Below are positions 1 through 8,011 of a stretch of DNA of 64,000 bases, piece after piece; position 1 is the first letter of the stretch; each line of letters opens with the position of its first letter. The position numbers were made by a program, and so were the translations under genes. Under the pieces are notes generated by a model, which was not told the DNA's origin, searched no databases, and saw only the letters and a program-made list of their open reading frames with translations. Source of the DNA: Hyphomicrobium sp. D-2 (GTDB lineage Bacteria > Pseudomonadota > Alphaproteobacteria > Rhizobiales > Hyphomicrobiaceae); NCBI RefSeq assembly GCF_029872155.1, contig NZ_JARXLA010000003.1, positions 434,001 through 498,000 on the forward strand, given 5' to 3'.

Positions 1-1097
1 TGCGATAGTGTGGGTAGGCCGTTGCTCATCACCGCCTTAAGATCGTTGGCCGCGTCGGCGAGATGCTGGGGAAAGACGACGTAGCCCACTCGCAATCCAG
101 GGCCGATAGACTTAGAAAAGGTACCAAGATATATGACGCGATTGGACTGATCTAAAGCCGAAAGAGAAAAGAGCGGCGATGAATTATATCTAAAGTCGCC
201 ATCGTAGTCGTCCTCGATAACGTAGGCGTCTGATTTGTAAACCCATGAAAGAAGCTTTTCACGTCGCTCGAGCGACATCGTCATTCCATATGGAAACTGA
301 TGTGATGGCGTTACGTAAATAAGCCTGGCTTCTTTTGGCCAGTCGTCGACGACAATTCCCTCATGATCTACAGCGGCAGGAATGAGTTTTACGCCCGACG
401 TTTCAAAGGCGATGGCAGCGCCATGGTAACAAGGGTCCTCAACTATGGCGCTGCTGTTGGGCTGGCTCAAAAGACGGACCACAAGATTCAATCCGTCCTG
501 AGCCCCAGAGACAATTATGATCTGATTTTCCGAGCAGACTATGCCGCGTGTTTTTCGAAGGTGCTCGCGCAAAGCAATTCGGAGGTCGAGATATCCGCGA
601 GGATCCGGATACTCGCTGATCACGCGGGCGTGGGCGGCGAAATTTTCAAACATCAAGCGCTGCCAAGCCTTTTGAGGAAACAGCCTGTGATCAGGTCGGC
701 CAATGCTGAAATCCAGCTCGGGGCGTTGGTGCGAAGGGATATACAAATTCGGGTTGATGTGTGCGAAAGCCATGTCGGTGGCCGGCGGAGTAGGTAGCCT
801 GTCAGAGGAGTGAGACCCGCCTGCGGTATCTACGTGAATCGCCAGCCGAGGGTTAAGTTCGCAGACAACCGTGGCCGATGATTGTCTTGTTTCCAGATAA
901 CCTTCCGAGTTCAGTTTTTCATAAGCGAGCATAATGGTTCGCCGAGCTACGCCGAGTTGTTCGCTTAGCTCTCTAGACGATGGCACACGCGTGCCGCTCG
1001 ACAGAAACCCTCGATCAATCAAGTCCCGTATCTGCGAAACGATTTGCGATTGGATCGGCACCTCTGACGCGCGGTCTATTAAGATTGGAAGCTGCAT
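1..1097 (-). CDS. MocR-type PLP-dependent transcriptional regulator (C-terminus outside window)
   Basis: The ATG at 1097 opens a frame that runs off the left edge after 365 codons without a stop. The N-terminus (MQLPILIDRASEVPIQSQIV, then VPSSRELSEQLGVARRTIML) is a GntR-type winged helix. After a linker at about residue 75-110 an aminotransferase fold I domain follows, with the predicted PLP lysine K329 in GTFSKSIGPGLR. This architecture defines the MocR family, whose members (GabR, PdxR) sense amino-acid or vitamin B6 metabolites and usually control a divergent gene. No clear divergent metabolic target is present here; the next gene to the right is a small hypothetical. The family call is firm, the ligand unknown. 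Confidence 0.9.
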   Translation of the reverse strand, partial: MQLPILIDRASEVPIQSQIVSQIRDLIDRGFLSSGTRVPSSRELSEQLGVARRTIMLAYEKLNSEGYLETRQSSATVVCELNPRLAIHVDTAGGSHSSDRLPTPPATDMAFAHINPNLYIPSHQRPELDFSIGRPDHRLFPQKAWQRLMFENFAAHARVISEYPDPRGYLDLRIALREHLRKTRGIVCSENQIIIVSGAQDGLNLVVRLLSQPNSSAIVEDPCYHGAAIAFETSGVKLIPAAVDHEGIVVDDWPKEARLIYVTPSHQFPYGMTMSLERREKLLSWVYKSDAYVIEDDYDGDFRYNSSPLFSLSALDQSNRVIYLGTFSKSIGPGLRVGYVVFPQHLADAANDLKAVMSNGLPTLS

Positions 1098-1463
1098 TTT
1101 TTTACATCCCCAGTCCAGCTTTGCACCGAACATGCCACGTGCGGCACCTCTGGCAACCCATTTGAAAATCGAACGGGTGATGAAAAACCGAGCAGCCCTC
1201 TGAAGCTGTCACATTCGTAATGTTGAAGGCGCTTTCGTGTAACGAAAGTCCGTGCAGTGCGCGACCAAGCTTACATTGCCTGTAAGAAGGAGTGGCGACG
1301 GTCAGAAAGCACCGCGTTTTGTTGGTCTTTATCGGCTCCGGCGCGATGGTGTTCTGGACCAACTGTTCTTTTCCTAGGTGGATCACTGAGTCGAACGCTT
1401 GTTTGGACATAATCCAATCATGAAATGCTTTGGGGTCTTCATTTGTTTGTCGAGGACACTTGA
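1098..1463. other. Intergenic region upstream of the MocR regulator
   Basis: About 365 bases without a supported gene. Frames on both strands lack family resemblance or convincing ribosome sites. It should contain the promoter of the MocR-type gene. It holds one perfect inverted repeat (1232-1248), listed separately. Confidence 0.5.
1232..1248. repeat. 17-base perfect inverted repeat, possible operator
   Basis: Arms CTTTCGT and ACGAAAG are separated by GTA. It lies about 135 bases upstream of the MocR-type start codon. The inner 13 bases occur again, as the reverse complement, at 13501-13513. It could be a binding site for the regulator, but nothing in the sequence proves this. Confidence 0.35.
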
Positions 1464-1688
1464 ATGAAAGATTGTCTTATCGACGATCACGAGTTCACGA
1501 GTATCGACATTCGCAATGAGACGTACTGCAGATTGATGTCCCTTCCGATTGCAGTTCATGTGGCAAGTAAGGGTGTTCAGAATTTTGACGGCTCAGTTTC
1601 CATTCCGATCACTTTCGCGCTCCTGTCTGAACTTAAAAGCCTGCACGATGATCCAGATACGGCAATTCAAGCGCTGCTGATGCGATAA
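1464..1688 (+). CDS. Small hypothetical protein
   Basis: A 74-residue frame starting at ATG 1464, with GAGG about ten bases upstream as a plausible ribosome site. The C-terminal half (IPITFALLSELKSLHDDPD, ending LLMR) looks like an amphipathic helical protein rather than a random frame. There is no signal peptide, membrane segment or family motif I recognise. It sits between the MocR-type regulator and napG, 56 bases before napG. Function unknown; it may be a genuine short gene or a decayed remnant. Confidence 0.45.
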   Translation: MKDCLIDDHEFTSIDIRNETYCRLMSLPIAVHVASKGVQNFDGSVSIPITFALLSELKSLHDDPDTAIQALLMR

Positions 1689-1744
1689 GTAACAAATATA
1701 ACCTGGGCAATTTGAGCCTGGCGCACACATAAACGCGGGATGGC

Positions 1745-2536
1745 ATGGCAAACAAGTTCATTGCGGAGAAAGGTGAGCAACGAAGTGGCGGTGTTGCCCC
1801 GGCCGGCGGCCGCAAAAATGCTCAGGATAAGCCGTCCAGCTCGAAATCGGCTGCCAGCGGGTACAGCCGCCGCGATTTCATTGGCACGGTCGCCAAATCT
1901 GCTGGCGTTGCCTGCATCGCGGCCGTTGCACTCGATCAATACATCCGCACCGCGCGCGCAACCGATGCCAAAGCCCTGCGCCCACCCGGCGCTATCAAGG
2001 AAGAAGATTTTCTCTCCGCGTGCGTACGATGCGGATTATGCGTCCGCGCTTGCCCCTACGACACCTTGAAGCTTGCGACACTCGGCGATCCCGCAGCGCT
2101 CGGCACACCATTTTTCATCGCGCGCGAATCCCCGTGCTTCATGTGCGCCGACGTTCCGTGTGCTAAGGCATGTCCAACCGGCGCACTCGATCGCGACATC
2201 GCCGACATTCGCGATGCCGACATGGGCGTATCCGTGCTGGTCGATCACGAGACCTGCCTCAACTACAAGGGCATGCATTGCAGCATCTGCCACCGCGTCT
2301 GCCCGATCCGCAACGAAGCGATCACGCTTGAAAAGCAGACAATCAACGGCCGCGCGATGATCATCCCGACCGTGCATTTCACCAAATGCACCGGCTGCGG
2401 AACATGCGAAAAACACTGTGTGCTGGAGGAAGCTGCCATCCGCGTGCTGCCACGCTCGCTCGGTCAGGGCAAAGCCGGTCGCAACGCCGCCGGCAGACCG
2501 CTAACCGGCCATGGCCAGTTGAAGCGTGATCTCTAA
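1745..2536 (+). CDS. napG: Ferredoxin-type protein NapG/MauM, periplasmic electron carrier
   Basis: A 263-residue protein with a Tat-type leader (SRRDFIGT near residue 43, then a hydrophobic stretch to about residue 65). Four 4Fe-4S motifs follow: CVRCGLCVRACP, CFMCADVPCAKACP, CLNYKGMHCSICHRVCP and CTGCGTCEKHCV. This is the NapG/MauM layout; such proteins pass quinol-derived electrons with NapH to a periplasmic acceptor such as nitrate reductase. The stop overlaps the napH start (TAATG), so the two are co-translated. No napA, napB, napC or mau genes lie nearby, so the acceptor here is unknown. The protein is about 30 residues longer than typical NapG because of the N-terminal extension before the Tat motif. 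Confidence 0.88.
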   Translation: MANKFIAEKGEQRSGGVAPAGGRKNAQDKPSSSKSAASGYSRRDFIGTVAKSAGVACIAAVALDQYIRTARATDAKALRPPGAIKEEDFLSACVRCGLCVRACPYDTLKLATLGDPAALGTPFFIARESPCFMCADVPCAKACPTGALDRDIADIRDADMGVSVLVDHETCLNYKGMHCSICHRVCPIRNEAITLEKQTINGRAMIIPTVHFTKCTGCGTCEKHCVLEEAAIRVLPRSLGQGKAGRNAAGRPLTGHGQLKRDL

Positions 2537-3501
2537 TGCGCATGCCATTCACCAGAGCAAACATCCACGCATTCGGCGAGTGGATCACATCGGAACCGCG
2601 CAGTTACGCCGCCACGCGTCGCGGCTGGCTGTTTGCACATCGCATCTGGTTGCTGCGGCGCCTGTCGCAGACGCTGGTGCTGGCGCTGTTTCTTGTCGGC
2701 CCGTGGTACGGTATCTGGCTTGCGAAAGGTAACTTCGCATCGAGTGAAATTCTCGGAGTGCTGCCGCTGGCCGATCCGTTCATCTTCGCTCAGTCACTAT
2801 TTGCATTACACAAGCCCATTCTGCTCGCCGTCATCGGCGTCGCCACCATCGTCGCGCTGTATCTGCTCGTCGGTGGGCGCGTCTATTGCAGTTGGGTCTG
2901 CCCCGTCAACGTCGTCACCGACAGCGCCTACTGGCTGCGCGACAAGCTCGGCCTGACGCGCGATCGCAAGCTTGATCGGCGCACCCGCATCTGGGTGCTT
3001 GTCGGCGCGCTGCTGGCCTCATTCATGACCGGCACCATCGCGTGGGAGTTCCTGAATCCGGTCAGCCTTTTGCAGCGTGGCATCATTTTCGGCATCGGCG
3101 CAGGCTGGGGAATCATCGCCGCCGTGTTCATGCTGGATCTGTTCGTCACTCGCCGCGGCTGGTGCAGTCATCTGTGCCCGGTCGGCGCATTTTACGGCCT
3201 GATCGGTGCTCAAAGCCTCGTGCGTGTCAGCGCCCTGCAACGCACAGCGTGCACCGACTGCGGCGCCTGCTTCAAGGCCTGCCCGGAGCCGCATGTCATC
3301 ATGCCGGCGCTGAAAGGCAAGGGCACGCATCTTATTCTGTCGGGTGATTGCACCAACTGCGGCGCGTGCATCGATTCCTGCTACGTCGATGTGTTTCAAT
3401 ACGGCAGCAGACTATCGCCCAAGCATGCCGCGCCTGAAGCCTATATCAACGCGCCCGCGACGCCATCGCGGATGCCGGCAGCAGCAACAGCTGCTGAGTG
3501 A
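2536..3501 (+). CDS. napH: Quinol dehydrogenase membrane component NapH
   Basis: A 321-residue membrane protein whose ATG overlaps the napG stop by one base. Hydrophobic segments lie at about residues 40-62, 85-110, 145-165 and 180-205. Two cytoplasm-facing CxxxCP motifs (CSWVCPVN, CSHLCPVG) mark the NapH/CcoG-like core. The C-terminal part carries two 4Fe-4S motifs, CTDCGACFKACPE and CTNCGACIDSC. NapH oxidises menaquinol or ubiquinol and hands electrons to NapG. The gene is followed by transposon debris rather than further nap genes, so the original operon may have been cut off by rearrangement. Confidence 0.88.
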   Translation: MRMPFTRANIHAFGEWITSEPRSYAATRRGWLFAHRIWLLRRLSQTLVLALFLVGPWYGIWLAKGNFASSEILGVLPLADPFIFAQSLFALHKPILLAVIGVATIVALYLLVGGRVYCSWVCPVNVVTDSAYWLRDKLGLTRDRKLDRRTRIWVLVGALLASFMTGTIAWEFLNPVSLLQRGIIFGIGAGWGIIAAVFMLDLFVTRRGWCSHLCPVGAFYGLIGAQSLVRVSALQRTACTDCGACFKACPEPHVIMPALKGKGTHLILSGDCTNCGACIDSCYVDVFQYGSRLSPKHAAPEAYINAPATPSRMPAAATAAE

Positions 3502-3782
3502 TCTTGATTCCTCTGCAATGGTGCCATTGACTGCTACTTAGAAGGTCAACACCTTGCCGCGACCTCGCGCGGCGTGAGCAGTACGCCCGTAGGATATTGC
3601 TGGGACATACAGGTTCACCCGTTTAGAGCTGGGGGTTCAGGAATTTTTTTCTTTGGCAGACGTCGTTGTGGTGCCAGGGGCGTCGGAACTTTTAGTCCGT
3701 GACTTCAAGTATTTTGCGTGCTCGTTCGAGGATGGCATTGCGCGCCTTTACTTCCGCGATCCCGCTCTACCTAAGAGCAAAA

Positions 3783-4250
3783 CCCGGCTCTGCAGTTTGA
3801 CGCGCTTCAACGCGCCGGCTGCCATCAAGTTTTCACTGATCCGGCCAGCACTGGATCAGGTTGTTGCCGAGTTGAGGGCTGGGGATGTGCTGGTTACGTG
3901 GAAGCTCGACTGGCTTGGGCGCAGCCTCTCGTACTTGATATCGCTAATATCGCAGCTGGAAGCGCGCGGCGTCGCCTTCCGCAGCCTATCGGAAGCAATT
4001 GACACTGGGTCGGCAGGCGGCCGCCTTCTCTTCCACATCATGGCGCGCTGGCGGAGTTAGCGTGCTCTTATCAGCGAACGCACAAGGGCCGGGATGGCTG
4101 CAGCCAAGTCGCGCGGTGCTATCTTGGGGAGGCCTTCAAAGCTTTCCAGGGCTGACATCGTTTCGGCTCGCCGGTCGATCACTCACGCTGGGCGATCGAT
4201 TCGCGACGTCGCGACCGGACTCTCAGTTTCGAGAGCAACGCTCAGCGCGT
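3783..4250 (+). pseudogene. Tn3-type serine resolvase, frameshifted remnant
   Basis: Pieces of a resolvase appear in order on the plus strand but in different frames. A fragment reading LQFDALQRAGCHQVFTD begins near 3783, RPALDQVVAELRAGDVL and LGRSLSYLISLISQLEARG end with a stop at 4060, and ERTRAGMAAAKSRG plus an HTH-like tail GRPSKLSRADIVSARR follow in another frame. The N-terminal catalytic serine segment is missing, and at least two frameshifts break the rest. The 3' end abuts the IS110 remnant at 4242, so the insertion element probably landed in or beside it. The product cannot be functional. Confidence 0.8.
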
Positions 4251-5205
4251 GGTCATTCGGTCGTTAAAAAAGTGAGCCTGGAATAGCCGTCGCTGCAGAA
4301 GTTTGAGCAGCCAAGGGAGACGCGTGCCGTGGCGCTGTGCGTATCGGATCACGGCAAGGCCTCCCACAACGAGAAGCCACCTCAGGTAATGATCACCGCG
4401 TTTCGATATCTTGCCGAGGCGCTCCTTGCCGCCGCTAGTGATTGTTTCGGCACCAGGCCGATGAAGGCCGCGAAGCTCCTGCCGTTTTTGAAGTTTGAAG
4501 CGTCGCCGACGGAGGCAACGAGCGCGCTAGCCGCGAGCGGTCCGATGCCGGGGATTGTTGCCAGACGCATGCTCGCTTCGTTCGACCTGTGCCACGCCAT
4601 CACTTGCCGGCCGAGCTCGAGGATCTGGCCTTGTAACAGTCGATATTGATCGACCAGACACATCAGCGCGCGACGCGTCACATCTGTGATGCGATCATCT
4701 TCGCCAGAGACGATCATGTCGATCAGTCGAGAGAGCCCGATTCGGCCGATGCTCTCGATGATGTCGAACTCCGCGAGGTGGGCGCGGATCGTGTTCCCCA
4801 TCCGCGTGCGATGCGTGATCAGCGTGGATCTGGTTCGATGCAGCACCAGCACGCTCTGCTGCTCGATAGTCTTCGTCTCGGCAAACCGCATGTTGGGTCG
4901 GGTGACGCCTCGCATATTGCCTCGGCATCAGCTTCATCGTTCTTCTGCGTCTTCACATAGGGTTTCACGTATGCCGGCGGCATAAGGCGAACCTGATGAC
5001 CGAGCTTCCGGATCGTGCGCGCCCAATAGTGCGCGGTTGCGCAGGCTTCAATGCCGACAAGACAGGGCTCGAGTTTTACGAAGAAGGCCTCGACCTGCGC
5101 ACGACGAAGCTTACGGCTAAGAACCCTTTCGCCATGAGCATCGACGCCGTATGCGTGAAAGACGTTCTTCGCGATATCGATGCCGACTGTTGCTGGCTGC
5201 ACCAT
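4242..5205 (-). pseudogene. IS110-family transposase, frameshifted
   Basis: The N-terminus (MVQPATVGIDIAKNVFHAYG, with the DEDD-fold Asp in GIDIAK) reads from 5205 and shifts frame near 4905, after DADAEAICEA-type sequence. A middle frame carries the Transposase_20 signature (LATIPGIGPLAASALVASVG, then FAAFIGLVPKQ) and shifts again near 4450. The last frame reads GGKERLGKISKRGDHYLRWL and stops at 4242-4244. Together the pieces give about 320 residues, a normal IS110/IS1111 length. With two shifts the copy is inactive unless these are sequencing errors. IS110 elements lack strong terminal inverted repeats, and I could not define exact ends. Confidence 0.85.
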
Positions 5206-5461
5206 CTGACTTCCCGCGCCTGGCGCGGAATACGGTTAACCGCTGCCAGCTTATCGGCCAGGGCGCGGCGGCTAGCGCGGAAACGATAGCAACTACGCCG
5301 TCCAAGTCATCAACAAGCTGCTCGACATCGCATCCGCCCGGAACGATGCGCCCAGCTGCACATTCAAAGCTCAGGCCCTACGGCGATGGAGCGCGTGGAT
5401 GAAAGCTTTAGTTTGGCACGGAAAACAGGATATCCGCTGCGATACTATGCATGGAGCGCGC

Positions 5462-6157
5462 ATGTCCCCACATCACGCATCTGTGCCGAGGTACCAAGAA
5501 TTACTATTGAAATTTGTCGAGGCCTCAGCGCTTTCGTTCACCGTTCTGGCAGCGGCCCTCTTCGGTGCCAGCGCTGTTGCTTCTCAACTCGGTCTAGGCC
5601 TGCTCTCTCGTCATATGATCGAGCACATGGCTGTGCTGGGGATTGCTGCGCCGCTTTGCGCATATGCCTTGCAATCAATCTCAATTGCCTGGAGCGGCGC
5701 GCGATTTGTTCTGGCTGTGATCTGTCAGATTGCGTTGCTGTGGATTTGGCATCTGCCGCCAGTTTTCTCCTCGGCCAGTGACAGTCTGCTCCTGCACGCC
5801 GTCATGGGTGTATCGCTCTACATCGCGGGCGTGCTGTTTTGGAGCGCGGTTTTCAGCAGCACAAAGGCCAATCGCTGGCAATCGGTGATGGCACTTCTGA
5901 TCACGGGCAAGCTGTTCTGCATGTTCGCCGTGATCCTCGTTTTCTCGCCGCGCCTTCTATACGATCTTGCAGCTCACACCCATCACAGCCAAGCAATGGG
6001 TGGCATCGAGGATCAGCAGTTCGCAGGACTGATCATGATTACCGTCTGCCCACTGACATACGTTGCAACGGGCATCGTGATGGCGGCGCGCTGGCTTCTC
6101 GCGCTCGAGGAAAGCGATCGCCATATGGCGGAGACGGCTTTCGATATGCGCTGCTGA
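5462..6157 (+). CDS. ctaG: Cytochrome c oxidase assembly factor, CtaG (caa3) family
   Basis: A polytopic membrane protein of about 231 residues with roughly six hydrophobic segments. It has the caa3_CtaG pattern of membrane histidines: HMIEHMAVLGIAAPL, LLWIWHLPP and HTHHSQAMGGIEDQQFAGLI. This family (distinct from Cox11) is needed for assembly or copper loading of caa3-type oxidases. GGAG lies five bases before ATG 5462. An in-frame ATG at 5399 also has a GGAG seven bases upstream, so the start is not certain. It is the first gene of an oxidase locus that continues with a CopD-like protein and coxB/coxA, which fits its role. Confidence 0.82.
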   Translation: MSPHHASVPRYQELLLKFVEASALSFTVLAAALFGASAVASQLGLGLLSRHMIEHMAVLGIAAPLCAYALQSISIAWSGARFVLAVICQIALLWIWHLPPVFSSASDSLLLHAVMGVSLYIAGVLFWSAVFSSTKANRWQSVMALLITGKLFCMFAVILVFSPRLLYDLAAHTHHSQAMGGIEDQQFAGLIMITVCPLTYVATGIVMAARWLLALEESDRHMAETAFDMRC

Positions 6158-6246
6158 TCGCCCCAAAAGTTCAGATCAAGTGGAACGCTTCGGGAAATTC
6201 TCAGTTTCCGTCTAATCATCTTGAAGGCCCCGACGGACCGAGGTTG

Positions 6247-6762
6247 ATGGTTGCGCTCGTAAAATTCATTCACATTTCCTCCATCGCCGTTTGGGTCGGC
6301 GGCTTGGTCGTGCTGCCCGCAATCTACGCCCAGTTAGGGGCAAGCACGGATAGGGGGCAGCATGTTGAAGCGATGCCGCGTCTCCAAGAGGCGATGAAAT
6401 TCACGTATGTCGCAGTCCTATCCCCTGCGGCCTTCGTGGCGGTCGCGAGCGGTATCTTTCTCGTCTTTCAGAGTACCGTTGTTGCCCCATGGTTCGGACT
6501 TAAGCTTGCGCTCGTTGCTGGGCTTGTGATCGCGCACTCCCTCGCAGGTCTAACCGTCGCCCGCCAGTCGGAAGACTGGCACCCAAATCTGACATGGAGG
6601 TCCTATGGCGCGACGGTCGTGAGCGTCCTGCTTGCTGCCGCGGTGATTGCGTTGACCCTTTGGAAGCCTTCGCTACCAGCCAGCATTCTTCCCGCCGCAT
6701 TGAGCGAGGCCGGTGCACTCAAGGGCATCTTCGATCAAATCAATCCTTGGCACCGACCATGA
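6247..6762 (+). CDS. CopD/HemJ-like four-helix membrane protein
   Basis: A 171-residue membrane protein starting at ATG 6247 (a TTG three bases earlier is an alternative). The opening KFIHISSIAVWVGGLVVLPA matches the first helix of CopD- or HemJ-like proteins, with a conserved His facing the membrane. Three more hydrophobic segments follow (about residues 52-75, 80-102 and 118-140). Such proteins are linked to copper or heme handling. Its place between ctaG and coxB suggests a part in oxidase metallation, which is inference. Its 3' end overlaps the opposite-strand DUF2231 gene by 23 bases. Confidence 0.65.
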   Translation: MVALVKFIHISSIAVWVGGLVVLPAIYAQLGASTDRGQHVEAMPRLQEAMKFTYVAVLSPAAFVAVASGIFLVFQSTVVAPWFGLKLALVAGLVIAHSLAGLTVARQSEDWHPNLTWRSYGATVVSVLLAAAVIALTLWKPSLPASILPAALSEAGALKGIFDQINPWHRP

Positions 6763-7267
6763 GGCCGATGCCGTGATCAAAAATGAGTTTTCCGCCATGC
6801 CAGCCTGCAAGTCCGGTGACGATGGTAGCGAGCCCCGACAGCAGCAGCCCGTGGGGAAGGACTGCATCGTCAATTGTTATGCGCACAAGCCAATTGGCAC
6901 CTGCAATGGCGATGAGCAGCATCGCAGCCACGCCGTGCGCCCAACTCGCTGCGCGCATGCGGATGCCGGACACGAACAAAAGCTCCAAGGTTCCGACGAA
7001 ACCGGCAAAGACACCCGTCGCGAAGGCAAAACCTGCCGACCAGATGCCGACGCGAACCCAGAACGGATCCGCCGTCCACCAATAGAAGAGGTCGACGCCG
7101 AACGTGGCGATAACGAGCGCGATGGGAAAATGCACGCTCATCGCATGTATGGGATGTCCTGCCACGGCGACGGCAGAACTCAGGTCCGCGCTGTCGGATC
7201 CCGGCGACACAACGCGTTCTTCAAGTTCTTCAGACCGCGTATCGTCGCCTTTGCTCGTCTCGGCCAT
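6740..7267 (-). CDS. DUF2231 membrane protein
   Basis: A 175-residue protein with four hydrophobic segments after a charged N-terminus of about 35 residues. GHPIHAMSVHFPIALVIATF is the hallmark opening of DUF2231 proteins, with histidines placed to bind heme or metal. Several DUF2231 proteins sit beside respiratory or copper genes; no biochemical role is established as far as I know. It is encoded against its neighbours, between the CopD-like gene and coxB. Its start lies 40 bases from the coxB start, so one short divergent region must serve both. Confidence 0.8.
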   Translation of the reverse strand: MAETSKGDDTRSEELEERVVSPGSDSADLSSAVAVAGHPIHAMSVHFPIALVIATFGVDLFYWWTADPFWVRVGIWSAGFAFATGVFAGFVGTLELLFVSGIRMRAASWAHGVAAMLLIAIAGANWLVRITIDDAVLPHGLLLSGLATIVTGLAGWHGGKLIFDHGIGLMVGAKD

Positions 7268-7306
7268 GCGCTTCTCCTTTCGGCAATAAGGTCCAAAGCC
7301 GGCGCA

Positions 7307-8011
7307 ATGTTCCCGATGTTCGCGGCTGCGGGTGTTTCCGGTTGCTCGGGCGATCTTTCAACGCTTTCGCCGGCCGGCCCGGTCGCAGGATCCATCGCGA
7401 CGCTATGGTGGGTCATGGCGGCAGGTGCCGCGCTCATCTTCCTGATCGTTATGGTGCTGTTCCTGCTGGTGTGGCTGCGTCCGAACTTTGGGCGATCGTT
7501 CAGCCAGCGCGCGTGGATACTGGGAGGTGGCCTAGCCTTTCCCATCCCCTTGCTCGTGCCTCTGCTGGTCTATTCCTTTCAGCAAGGAGAAATACTGCTT
7601 CACATCGGCGGCCCAACGGAGACGCCGGTGCGTATCGAAGCCCGTGCCCGAATGTGGCAATGGGAGTTCATCTACCTCGATGAGGATACGGCGCCCTCCA
7701 CTGTCGGGGTGCTGCACATCCCCGCCGGGGCACTCGTTAAAGTTACGGCAACCAGCGAAGACGTCATTCACAGCTTTTGGGTACCTCGCCTAAGCGGCAA
7801 GGTCGATGCAATCCCGGGGCATCGGGCGCGCGTACGGTTCCTAGCAAACACTCCCAACACCTATCGCGGCGCCTGCGCCGAGTTCTGTGGTTCGGGTCAT
7901 GCTGGAATGTTGTTTTCTGTGCAGGTCCACAAGCCGGAGGACTATGCGCGCTTGATCAAGGCGGCTCGCGATACATCGCTTCGCGCATCTTTGGCGCAGG
8001 TGCATCCATGA
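7307..8011 (+). CDS. coxB: Cytochrome c oxidase subunit II, lipoprotein type, no fused cytochrome c
   Basis: About 234 residues from ATG 7307. A short leader ends in a lipobox (VSGC, Cys13), then come two transmembrane helices (about residues 28-55 and 70-92) and a cupredoxin domain. The CuA site is complete: GACAEFCGSGHAGM supplies the two Cys, the Glu carbonyl, His and Met, and DVIHSFWVP supplies the other His. The electron-entry aromatic patch MWQWEF is present. There is no C-terminal CXXCH, so unlike caa3 subunit II it has no heme c and must use a soluble donor. The stop overlaps the coxA start (ATGA). The true start may lie slightly upstream, because the leader is short. Confidence 0.85.
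   Translation: MFPMFAAAGVSGCSGDLSTLSPAGPVAGSIATLWWVMAAGAALIFLIVMVLFLLVWLRPNFGRSFSQRAWILGGGLAFPIPLLVPLLVYSFQQGEILLHIGGPTETPVRIEARARMWQWEFIYLDEDTAPSTVGVLHIPAGALVKVTATSEDVIHSFWVPRLSGKVDAIPGHRARVRFLANTPNTYRGACAEFCGSGHAGMLFSVQVHKPEDYARLIKAARDTSLRASLAQVHP

Noticed and set aside
1102-1410. 102-codon minus-strand frame upstream of the MocR-type gene
   Set aside because: No ribosome site, no family resemblance and it fills the likely promoter region.
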